From Planococcus citri (taxonomy: Eukaryota; Arthropoda; Insecta; Hemiptera; Pseudococcidae), in NCBI RefSeq assembly GCF_950023065.1, contig NC_088679.1, positions 57,040,001-57,104,000 of the forward strand: a stretch of 64,000 bases of DNA. Direction: 5' to 3'. Position 1 is the first letter of the stretch; each line of letters starts with the position of its first letter. The translations under genes were made by a program, and so were the position numbers. The notes under the pieces are model-generated. The model ran no database searches and was not told the DNA's origin. It worked only from the letters and a program-made list of their open reading frames with translations. Positions 38,601 to 48,920 of this stretch are shown here, one piece after another.

Positions 38601-38770
38601 TTTTGACGTTTTCTAATTTCAAGCCAAATTTGAACTAAAAATTCACCAAAAATTGAAAAATGAATCTCAGTAGATACCTGGAATTTAGACCGGTGGTATA
38701 TTTTTGGGCCCTCTTTCGATTCCTCTTTGTCCAGTTCAAAAAATTTTCACTCATAAAACTTCAGCGTTCA
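35601..38770. repeat. cluster of decayed foldback-family fragments
   Basis: Recurrent, diverged family words: ACTGGAGGCTC (35890), GAAGCCTCCAGCG (36815), TTGAAGGCTCCAGAAT (37355), CCGAAGGCTCCCCAGAAC (38190) and CGCTGGAGGCTCCAGAACGA (38500), with the AAATTTCAGCTTTCTAG block. They are older than the copies at 11-12 and 31-32 kb. No gene was found. Confidence 0.55.
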
Positions 38771-38972
38771 ATTCATCCATCGAGATTAGATGAGAACCAA
38801 TTTGCTAAACTTTGTACTTTTTTATCAAGATGATTGAGCAGCTTCCTAGAAGTATTTTCAATTTCAGAAAGCTGCATATCCTTTTTGTTGTGAAATATTC
38901 AACCCAAAAAATGATAACTCGCAGTCTGTCTTTCACCAATTGAGCGATTCCCACATTACCTTATTTTTTCAG

Positions 38973-39107
38973 AAACCATGCCGAGTACACTCTCACCCTA
39001 AAGCTTGGCACCAGTGTTAATTTTCCGAACACCGTATCGATGATCGCTGTCAAGACATCCGTGTACATATTTCGTCAGTTTGAAGGAACGTCAAACACCA
39101 CCAGTCT
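38973..39107 (+). CDS. possible orphan internal exon, unknown product
   Basis: A 135-nt stretch is bounded by a strong acceptor (TTATTTTTTCAG) and a consensus donor (CT|GTAAGT). It is open in one frame throughout (peptide begins NHAEYTLTLKLGTSVN) with both borders in phase 2, so the exon is exactly 45 codons and symmetric. The base composition is less AT-rich than the flanks. I do not recognise the peptide and found no partner exons; it could be chance. Confidence 0.27.
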
Positions 39108-40137
39108 GTAAGTCTCCTTAAACCATTACATCGTGTACCTACTGTACATACGGTGTATTTACAAAAGGATAAATAAATTACGAGATGGTGTGGCGTAGTA
39201 CGTAGGTATTTTCTCGCGCCGTTCATCCCTGGCATGTTGAGGGAAGGGCACGTCGGCTATTATTTTTTTGCTACCGGGGTCGTCGTGCATTACATATATG
39301 TACTCGTCGTATATGCGTAATATTTTGAAACAGCAGTTATCATATAGATTGCTAATTTTCTATTCGTTAACTTATTCGGGGTTTCGTCATTTGCGACGAC
39401 GACGATAACAAAACGAACGAGTAGATCGCGAATAATAGAAAAGCGTGAAAAATGTGACAGCTAAAATGATGCAGTTTTAATCGACCATTCTTCGGGATCG
39501 GGGTACCAGCCGTGGCATTTACCCGTTTGAAAATCTTAACCTCTTCTTTTCATCTAGCTGCCAAATCTACAATATAACGTTTTAGCGGTGTCGCGGCTTA
39601 AATCAATATTTTGAAAATTTCGTCACGCCGTTAAATCTATTGTAGCAAGAGGGGAGGGGGGAGGGATGCGAGAGGCAGAAGAAAAAACACATACATACAT
39701 ATACCAACGAAAAGGTTGCGCTGATTTTAAATAGGCACTAGGCAGTATATCTTTTGGGCGAGGTGCGAAGCAATACTGAGTTTGTTTCCCTTCGTATCCG
39801 TTTCCGAGTTCTCTCTTTTGCATGCGGAAATTTATTATTAGCGAAACAGTTTACCTTTTTGGCAGCGAACATAGGTCTCTGTGTATTAAATAGCTATCAC
39901 TAATTTTCTTTTAAAAGACTTAACAGCTTTATGCGCCGCTATTGTATCGTATGTTATGTGAATCCCAATACGCGGAACACGACGACAAATTTACCTACCT
40001 ATGTACATATCTCTCTATATGATGCAGTCACTTACCCCCCAGCAGCGATTACTTTTCATAGCCACCGTGACCAAATATTTATGCGTTAAAAATGAACCCA
40101 CCTGACGGCGACATTTTTATGGCAATGTAAATTTACC
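39108..40137. other. intergenic, nothing recognised
   Basis: Slightly more GC-rich than the surroundings and free of the window's repeat families. No gene supported. Confidence 0.4.
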
Positions 40138-40632
40138 TACAGTGTTTTGTCAGTCACATACGTAAAAATGAGCCTATTGGAGCGAATCGAATTTTGACTT
40201 TTTTACAATAGGTAGTTACTGAGCAAAAGGGGAGACCTGCAAGGGAGCTTTTTGTACAACCCTGTCAACTCGCGGATCAAATTGGAATTTGGCTCACTGA
40301 GAGATCATGCGATGTACATTTTGGAACCAAAATTTTAACCAACGAAGTTAATTATGTGCATGGTGAATTTTCAAAAATGTCATGAAATCAACATTTTCTT
40401 ACAAAAATAGCAAATTCGCAGATCAGAATTTGAAAATCGATTTCTATGCCAAATGTGAGCCATTCGAGTCGATTCAAAGACTAGGGCAACAGTTGACTTT
40501 TCTGCAGGTATCGTCCATATATACGTATAAAAGTGATACGAAATCGATATTTTGAGAATTTGAACCGCATGAATTAAATTACTACAAACAGAATATTAAA
40601 TTTTTTAATCGTTCATTTAAAAACAAAGCAAT
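40138..40632. repeat. direct repeat, copy 1 (kinase-gene flank)
   Basis: It matches 42084-42562 in the same orientation over nearly the whole length, at roughly 85-90% identity by eye. Shared blocks include CAGTGTTTTGTCAGTCACAT and ATTTGGCTCACTGAGAGA. Copy 2 lies directly downstream of the kinase stop codon; copy 1 is not joined to any kinase coding sequence. Confidence 0.85.
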
Positions 40633-40679
40633 AAATTAACTTGGAATGTTTTTTTTTTTGCTTCAAAGGAAACATTTCA

Positions 40680-41920
40680 TAAGCTTTCAAAAATTCGACC
40701 ATTGCATTGGCACGATTTTCAAGCTGTTAAAAATCGGATCTTGCACAATTTTCAAGCAGTCAGAAATCAAGGTTTCAAGCACATTGTTCAAGTAGGCAGT
40801 AAAAAGAGAAATTTTAGGCACATTTTCCAAGCTACCAAAAATTCGACCTTTTTGAATAATTTTCAAAAAGTCAAAAGTTTGACCTGTCAACAGATTTTTC
40901 AAATAGTTGAAACTGGGACCTTCCTGTTTTTTTTTGCAAATTTTTCAAGTAAAATAATTATGTAGATATGTAAAAAGTTGTTTATTTTGGTACGTTTCCC
41001 AAGCTGCCAAATTGCACAATGTTCGAACAGTCAAAAATTGGACCCTTTTTTTGCAAATTTCTAAGCAGCCAAAAATGAGAAATTCGGGCACATTTTCCAA
41101 GTTTTTGAAAATTTGACCATTTTGGCACAATTTTTAGGATATCTAAGATCTGACCTTTTAGCACATTTTTTCAAGCAGTAGAAAGTTGGATTTTTCGGCA
41201 CATTGCAATTTTGGCCATCTCTTTTGGGTAGTCGAAAGTAAGAAATTCGAAGCTGCGAACTGAGAAATTTTAGACAGATTTCTCGAGCTTTCAAAAATTT
41301 GACCTTTTTGCACAGTTTTCAAGAAGTCAAAAAGTCCGACTTTCCAACAGATTTTTCAAATAGGTACCTACCTAGTTGAAATTTGAACTTTTTTTTTGCA
41401 TATTTTTCACCTACCTACTTAAAAATGTACCTAGTAAAAAGTGATAAATTTAGACACATTTTTCAATGTACCGAAAATTGATATTTTTGCACAATTTTCA
41501 AGCAGTATAAAATTGAGGCTTTTAGCAAAACTTGAACCTTTCCAGCATATTTTTTGAGCAGCCGAAAATTTGACCTTGCAAAATTTTCAACCAGTCAAAA
41601 GTCGGGCCTTTAGGCACATTTTCCAAAAAGTTGAAATTTGGGCATTTTATCTACATTTTTCAAGTACTCGTATGTAGGTGGGCAATAACAAGTGAGAAAT
41701 TTCAGACACATTGTTCAAGCTACCGAAAATTCGACTTTCTTGCACAACTTTCAAAAAGTCAAAAATCCAACCCTTCAACAGATTTTCCAAATACTTAGTT
41801 GAAATTTTATAACCTTTTTTTTCATATTTTTCAAGTAAGTATGTATGTAGTAAAAAGTGATTTTAGGCACATTTCCCAAGCAGCAAAAAATGTGACCTAT
41901 CTACACCTCTTTAATCAGGC
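40680..41920. repeat. degenerate minisatellite of about 40-bp units
   Basis: A word like TTTTTGCACAATTTTCAAGC, followed by AGTCAAAAATTCGACC, recurs roughly every 35-45 bp across 1.2 kb with heavy divergence. Short frames on both strands that repeat FLKIV or NFQAV-like peptides come from the array and are not genes. It lies exactly between the two copies of the direct repeat. Confidence 0.75.
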
Positions 41921-42083
41921 ATAAATTAAAATTGGGATAGAATTATTCCGTAAAGTCGATATAAAAAAATGCGATGTTTTTATTTAAAACATGAAAAAAA
42001 AGTTTTGACTGGTGAAGTTGACCTATTTGACCTCTATTTTTACGTATCCGTTTAAAAAGTTGAAAACACCCTTCAACTCTTAT

Positions 42084-42562
42084 TACAGTGTTTTGTCAGT
42101 CACATACGTAAAAATGAGCCTATTGGAGCGAATCGAATTTTGACTTTTTTACAATGCGTGCTGAGCAAACGGGGAGACTTCCAAGGGAGCTTTTTGTACA
42201 ACCCTGTCAACTCGCGGATCAAATTGGAATTTGGCTCACTGAGAGAAATTTCAGCCATTTAAGTTAATTATGTGCATGGTAAACTTTCAAAAATGTCAGA
42301 AATAGGTCATTGGAATCCACATTTTCTTACAAAAAGAACAAATTCGCAGATCAGTATTTGAAAATCGATTACTATGCCAAATGTGAGCCGTTCGAGTCGA
42401 TTCAAAGTTTGACGCAACAGTTGACTTTTCTGCAGATATTGTCCATAATTATACGTATAAACGTGATATGAACTCAATATTTTGAGAATTCGAGCCACAT
42501 AAATTAAATTACTACAAACAAAATATCAAATTTTTTAATCGTTCATTTTAAAACAAAGCAAT
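42084..42562. repeat. direct repeat, copy 2 (3' flank of kinase gene)
   Basis: Partner of 40138-40632. Its right end is 24 nt short of the kinase stop codon and it contains the candidate polyadenylation signal of that gene, so it holds the gene's 3' UTR and downstream DNA. Confidence 0.85.
42534..42539 (-). terminator. candidate polyadenylation signal of kinase gene
   Basis: ATTAAA on the minus strand, about 50 nt after the stop codon. It is the commonest variant of AATAAA. The same word is present in direct repeat copy 1. Confidence 0.4.
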
Positions 42563-42586
42563 CATTATAGAGATACGTGTAGTAAA

Positions 42587-43906
42587 TCATTTCAATTGGC
42601 TACAAATAAATCCTCTATCGATCATATCTTGAAGTATATCTTTCAACGCTTGTGTTCCTAAATCTCCTCCCACCAATAAGAATAATTTCATCCACATTTC
42701 TCGAGGCACTTCCTCGAAATTAAACTCGTCAAATTTCCTACATATTTCCGGATCCATTTCCGGAGGATAGGGGATTTTGTAATCGTCAGCGATCAAACTG
42801 GGTAAAAAATAAGCTGCCACGATGTATCCGTAGAACGACTTGCCTACAAATTCCGACAGGATTGCATTCTTGGATGGCACTTGGTTATCTGGGAATGTTT
42901 TCTTCAGAGCGGTATAGTACTCGTCGATCAACTCGTCCCAGTATTTGTTCCTGGTTGCTTGGTCAGCATTTATGTACAACACGCTAACCAAATCGATCAC
43001 AGGTGAGCCATAACGACATGTGGCCATATCGATCATCAACATATCATCCGGAGTATCATTTTCATACCGAAACATGACGTTGTTTCTCAAATAATCGCCG
43101 TGAGTGAGCACCAATATGGGATTTTCTTTATCCGCCGTTAAAGCTCGTTTATAAATAATATCGACATTTTGCACCAATGAATGAATCTGCGAAATATACG
43201 GCGAGTATTTGGCATCTTTCTTCAAAAGCTCGAGGCCACGATTTGCTGTACTTTGCAATACATCGATGCTTATTTGCATTTCTCCATTCATAATTGGGCT
43301 CGTTTCTTGAAAACTTTTAGCTATCGGGTTGAACAAACGAGATACAAAATTATCACTCTTAGCTTTATAGGAATAAGCGTGGAATTGACCCAGTTTACGC
43401 ATCATTAAAGCTAAATGCTGATAATCGAGAAACGACTTTTTCTCGGCCAATTTGAATCCTCGAGATTTCAGGTTTTCAAAAACGATCGCCGATTCACTCT
43501 GTTTTTCGCTGAACATCATTTCGGCGTGGTAAAATGTCGGAAACAGCGAAGAAAACGAATCGTCGATTGTGCTCATGATAGGAACCATTTTCGAGTAAAA
43601 ATTAATCTCGTTGGCGAATGAAAAAGAAATAAACTTACTGCAAGCTGACCCCGGTGTTGATTTAATGATGATCGGGATTGATTTCACACAGCTGTTTTTC
43701 TCATCTTTGTAGAGAATCTTCCCGTAGAGTTGAACTGATTGGAAACCATCCGGTGTGGTTAGAGCTGAGTCTGGATTCGGATCAATTGCTTCGAAGCCGT
43801 GATATGTGCTTTCTTTGCCAAAAACATCCGTACCATTGGCGAAAAAATTCGAAATTATTTGCTTAATCCACGAATCATTCATTCTGGATTGATTAAAGTG
43901 TACCAT
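42587..43906 (-). CDS. ecdysteroid-kinase-like (EcKinase/CHK) small-molecule kinase
   Basis: A 439-residue single-exon gene of the EcKinase family (DUF227/CHK), which is related to choline kinases and phosphorylates small alcohols; characterised insect members act on ecdysteroids, others are linked to detoxification. Visible features: a likely ATP-binding lysine in PIIIKSTP (K82), a following conserved glutamate (E100), hinge-like VFENLKSRGF (142-151), HAYSY (176-180), the catalytic Brenner-type motif HGDYLRNN (H269, D271, N276), and the metal-binding segment IDMATCRYGSPVIDL (D293, D305). The usual DFQ triad reads DMA here. Length is normal (400-440). The ATG at 43906 is chosen as the first in frame; M9 is an alternative. 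The substrate cannot be inferred. Its 3' flank is duplicated at 40.1 kb. Confidence 0.9.
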   Translation of the reverse strand: MVHFNQSRMNDSWIKQIISNFFANGTDVFGKESTYHGFEAIDPNPDSALTTPDGFQSVQLYGKILYKDEKNSCVKSIPIIIKSTPGSACSKFISFSFANEINFYSKMVPIMSTIDDSFSSLFPTFYHAEMMFSEKQSESAIVFENLKSRGFKLAEKKSFLDYQHLALMMRKLGQFHAYSYKAKSDNFVSRLFNPIAKSFQETSPIMNGEMQISIDVLQSTANRGLELLKKDAKYSPYISQIHSLVQNVDIIYKRALTADKENPILVLTHGDYLRNNVMFRYENDTPDDMLMIDMATCRYGSPVIDLVSVLYINADQATRNKYWDELIDEYYTALKKTFPDNQVPSKNAILSEFVGKSFYGYIVAAYFLPSLIADDYKIPYPPEMDPEICRKFDEFNFEEVPREMWMKLFLLVGGDLGTQALKDILQDMIDRGFICSQLK

Positions 43907-44019
43907 TTTTCATCACCGATCACTTTTTTCTCTCGTTTAGATAATTCGATCTTCACTGAGGAATTTCAAAAGACTGATACAATTTTAAACGAAGTGAAAC
44001 AGTCTAAAGTAGGATAGCA

Positions 44020-47000
44020 CCTCTACGTAATTATGCATTATCTAAATATACGTATTGTAGGTACCTAATTAACGGGCAGTTTATTTGTATTGAAATTCTC
44101 CCATTGTTTATAATTTTACTGGCGTTGTATTATCATCTAAAAAATGTGTAATTTATAGATACTCGTATTCTTTCTACGAATTTATTCCGTATTACGTGCA
44201 CTTAATGCACTCTGTACCCACTAATTTATCTTACGTAGATAGCTTTTATGATGGTATGCCTACACAACGAGTCGATGTATTTTTACGCTTGCCCAATAAC
44301 TAATTTAGTGTCTTTGGCTGTACGATCACAAAGTACAAATTTTGAATTCAACATTGGGTCAAACTGGCATTAAATACTTTAATTATGACCCTAAGGTTTG
44401 TGATTCTTTACTAAAAATATCCAGTACATTGGGAATTTTTTTTTTGTGTTTTTTGTTTACCAATGATGATCATTGATCACATCCCCACCTCTACCCCTCC
44501 CTGCAATAACAGCAACACTTCTTCACTAACAATTGACATTCGTTTTTCCCCCCACAAAAATATGCATATCCCCCTCCCTAAAATGGTCACATTTTGTGCA
44601 CCAATAAGTAATTGATACGTGTTTACTAAAAATAAAAATGGTAGTTTTTCCATCTGAAATAAAAATGCTCATTTATGAAATAAAAAAGTTACAAAAAATT
44701 ACGAAAAAATAGATCAATTATCATTGAAATGAAATGAATTCGTGAAAAAAAATCCCATAAAGAATCACATACTTAAAACCGTAAAATTATTAAAGAAATA
44801 TACGTAACTTGAATGCTCCAAAAATTGATAGAATTTCAGTGATGAAAGCGCCATCAACTCTAAAAATATGAAAAACCTGGACGTTTGGAATTTTTTCATC
44901 ATTTTCTCAATAGGTAAAAAATGCATGAAAAATTCTATAAAAATCGTCTTTCAAAATTAAATTCAAAACCTACGTAATTTTTTTTAAAAAAAGGTCGTTC
45001 AAAAGCTAAAATTTAGTCACGAAAAATCCATTAAAAACTTCTTCATTTTTTAGATTCAGCAGACATCTAGAATAAAAAATTCTGTCGTTTTTGTACCAAA
45101 AATTGCTACGTTTTCCTTACCTGAAATTGTCTGCAGTTCTTCATTTTTCACACAAAATTGTCTTTTCCACCTGAAATCATTAATAATTTTCTTTTAGGAA
45201 TTAGATAATTCAATTTTGTTGAAAATCTCTGCACACGATTATTCAAAACTACGTGAAAATAACAATTCGCTTTCATTAATGGGTGGGGAGGGGGGGGTGT
45301 TAAATCCCGCATCGATTTCTATTTTGGGTGCATTCGAGACGAATTTGAAAATTCTGCAAAAAATTTGCTGCTTTTCTTCTGCTGTAAATCAAAAGAATAA
45401 GAATGTTTTTTTTTTTTTTTTTTGGAAAAACATTTAAAAAGTACTCGTATATGATGAAAGTGCCTCGTTTGATATTCTAAATTGAAAATTTTCCAAATAA
45501 AATGACATGTCTCGTTTCGCTTAATAATGTAAATTTCTGTGAAATGAATTAATTCGCATATTATTTAGAACAAGTACATTGAAAAAGTACGACAATTTCA
45601 TTAAAAACGCTCAAAAAAAATTAAAAATTTTGAAAAACGAAAAATTTAGATAGTAAAAATATTGTTTACTCCAGCTCCTTTTACCGAAGAAATATAACAA
45701 CTTCCCATCATCCCCCCCCCCTAAGTGAAAAATGTAGGTGTAAAATCTTGACACCTCTCTTCTTTTCTAAAAAAAAGTCGTGATGTGTTTACAGGATGCC
45801 CCCCCTAACAGAAAAAAATCTTAGAACTTAGAATATCCATCATCCAAAGACATTGAAATAGCGAAAGATTGAGTTATACAATGTTGCCCCCCCCCACCCA
45901 AAAAAAGAAGTCGTTTATTTATTTATTTTAAAAATGTCTCGCCCAAAATCTTGCTTTTTCATTTCGAAATTTTTTTAGACACCTTGGAATAAAAATTTTA
46001 TAGCGAACGCTCACAATCGACGAGAAATAGTGGAAAGTGGTTTTGAGCAATTCATGTCAGTTCAAAAACAATTAATAAGACGTATCCATGAATTTTATCA
46101 CCGATAAAAAAATAATTTTAAAATTTTTCATATCAAACATACTGGGATACATACGTATTTCAAAATCCTTCCCAAGTACGACCAAAATTATTAAGATGGC
46201 AAAAACGTCGAAAATTTTGAACGATGCTAGTTATCTCGCCTCAACATATTACTCGCTTTAAAAAAACGTGACACTCGTCGCACAAAATCTCATCACACTA
46301 AATCCACTTACTCTTTCGAGAAACCCCTTATCAAAAAAAATATATCAATATTCAATAATGCAAATTATATATAAAATTTACCATAAAAGAAAATCGTTTA
46401 GTTGACGATCATAAAAACCAAACACACTGGTTTTACTTACACACGTGAACGTATAATATAATTTTACACGTTTATACTGAAAAGGGAGCATGGGGTAAGA
46501 GTGACGGTGAGAAGCTTTCAACTCTACAGAAGATAAGGTAAAAGAAGGAGGCTGCGCTCATATAAGAAGAGGAAAAGACATTGAATCGGAATTACTTTTA
46601 ATGAGTCAGAAAATAGAAAGCTTATATATGTATATAATATATATTTACCCATACGAGAAGTAGTATCTACGAGTACATCCCCCTTTCTATACCTACCCTT
46701 GTTTCAGAACCACCACATTTACCTTAGAGGTCTTAAACATATCAGCCCTTTAAATAGGAACAATTGAATTTCCGTATAAGATTACAATCGTCTCGAAAGA
46801 TCTGCTAAAGAAAAGACATTTAATATTATGCAAACATTTCCGCTTTTATCTCTTTCACGCAACTATCTGTATGTTTCTTTCGCTTCATGTTTATGAGAAT
46901 CTTCTATTAATCTGATTAGATTCTCTATATTCGCTCTTCGCTCGTATAACCTTTCTTGCTTTTTTCCTGGGCAATTTATTTAAAATTTAAAACACCGAAC

Positions 47001-47880
47001 ACGGATCGAATGCGATGTTTTCGGGGTGCATTGCAAAGAAACAGAAAAAAACAAATTCTAACATATCTCGTATATAAGTTTTCGTAAAACGTCGAATAGT
47101 TTTTCTTCTGTAGGTAGGTATACAGGAGAAAAAACAGCATACGAAGATTAGCCAACTTTTTATCCATTCTATCGATATAGAAAGTTTGAAAAACGAAAAC
47201 AACTACGTGTTGTGGATATTTTTACTGTACGGAATTTTTTTGCGACAAGAGTGAAATTCTCGTTTCATTTTTCTCGTCTTGCGAGAGCTTAATATTTTCA
47301 TTGAATTTTTTACTCTACAGTTGCCATAAAAGGTCGCTCTTTTGTTTACATGAGATATTACTGCTCTGTTATTCTATTCGTATCGCTTATTACCAGCACG
47401 TCGCGTCAGAAGGAAAATATTTTTCTAGTGTGATGGATGGAAATCGAGGTAAATAATACGTGGGCGAGTAAAGGTGCGAGATAATTCGAGGACTAGGTTA
47501 ATGAACTTCAGCTCAATGTGGATTATTTTATTGGAATTTGAACAAATAAGACTCGAATAGCGAATTTCAACTCGATTAATGGAAAAAAAATGCCATTTTT
47601 GTCTGAAAAAATTCACTTGAACGCAATGGCAGAAAATCACGAAAAACTACCTATTCGACGATCTCAGTCGATATAACGGAATTTAGGTTATAAAACATTA
47701 AAAAAGAATTCTTTTCGCAGCGATAAAAATGAAATTTGAAACACAATATTCCAAGTTAGCCGACATTGTGGGAGGGTATGGCGGTATAGTTAGTTAAATT
47801 TGACCCATTTGACATCCCCTCTTCGCCATTTAAATTTAGTTTTACTGGCGAAAGCTGTTGGATACGGATTCAAATCCGCT
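44020..47880. other. intergenic, nothing recognised
   Basis: AT-rich sequence with C- and G-runs (45290, 45713, 45888) and low-complexity T-runs. No repeat family or exon could be assigned. Confidence 0.4.
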
Positions 47881-47892
47881 GTGTTGCTGGGC

Positions 47893-47938
47893 AGTGTGCA
47901 GATCGTGTCTGCGAAAAAGTTCATTTTTTTCATCTCGA
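47893..47938 (+). other. TnT: candidate untranslated first exon of troponin T
   Basis: A strong donor, CTCGA|GTAAGT, ends at 47938. Upstream, GGGCAGTGTGC (near 47891) resembles an insect initiator. It lies 3.05 kb before the acceptor at 50985 that opens the first coding exon, matching the usual troponin T layout of a non-coding exon 1 and a long intron 1. This is inference only; the transcript start is not proven. Confidence 0.3.
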
Positions 47939-48643
47939 GTAAGTTTTGTTTTTTTGAAAAGTTGTATAATTATTGTTTGTGTTTTTTTCATTTTAACAAT
48001 AATTTGTGTACCTATTTGTGGCCTGCAGTGAGTAAATGTGTGAAAATTGGATTTGTGTAATAATCGATATCAAAAAATTTGATTTCTCTTCGAATGAAAA
48101 TTGAGAAATATTTGGACAGATTTTCAAATACCTAACCATATATTTATGTCTTTGCTTCGTGAATTTTGAACTATTTTACTAATTGAATAGAAAATTGCGG
48201 TTTTTGTACCGGTAACAAAATATTTTATTGAAAGGCAAATGTACTAATGAGTGGTTGGCTTGGCTGGTATCATTATAGGCATACTCGTATAATGTATATG
48301 GAATACCTCTTGCCCTTGAATCATCTTTTTTGCTTCATTTATCAATTTACACGAATGGATTTTTCATACCTTATTACTAGATTAATTTTCTCCACTAAAC
48401 CCATATTCGTTCCTATGCACCTAATTCATTATTTTGAGTTTGCTCTTATTAGCATTTAATTTATTAGTTGACAGATTTTTTTTTCATTTCTTTATTTTTA
48501 AAATGAAATTTGCATCATTGGGCATTGTTTGGTTGTCGTATTGATAAAAATTCAAATCTAAAATCCCAACTAGGGCATTATCTCACATTTCTGGCACCAG
48601 TCCCCGTTTCTATCCGATATAAACCAAGTATAGCCGGGTTGGT

Positions 48644-48687
48644 CTAAAAATAAATTCCTTCACTCGCGTCTTCTCTATTACATATAC
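48644..48687. promoter_or_regulatory. candidate MEF2 + CF2 muscle enhancer in troponin T intron 1
   Basis: CTAAAAATAA at 48644-48653 fits the MEF2 consensus YTAWWWWTAR. TACATATAC at 48679-48687 is the reverse complement of GTATATGTA, fitting the CF2 consensus RTATATRTA. Clustered MEF2 and CF2 sites in the upstream region and first intron drive troponin T in Drosophila. In AT-rich DNA single matches are common (another MEF2-like word lies at 48492-48501); only the pairing and position argue for function. Confidence 0.3.
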
Positions 48688-48920
48688 ATACCAGCGCAAC
48701 ATCGAAACTAATGTATTAACTTGTATGTATTTCGAAACGAATTGAAAAGAAAAAAACACTCTGCGATAAACTTTCAGACGCTAGGGTATCATTTTTCGAG
48801 AATAGTATATTACAAATACGATGTATTAAAATAGCATTTTCTGAAAACTCAGCCTAGATCGTATTATTGCAATTTTTTAAATTGAAAGAAAGTACCTAGA
48901 GTCCAGAGTCTGGATTTACA

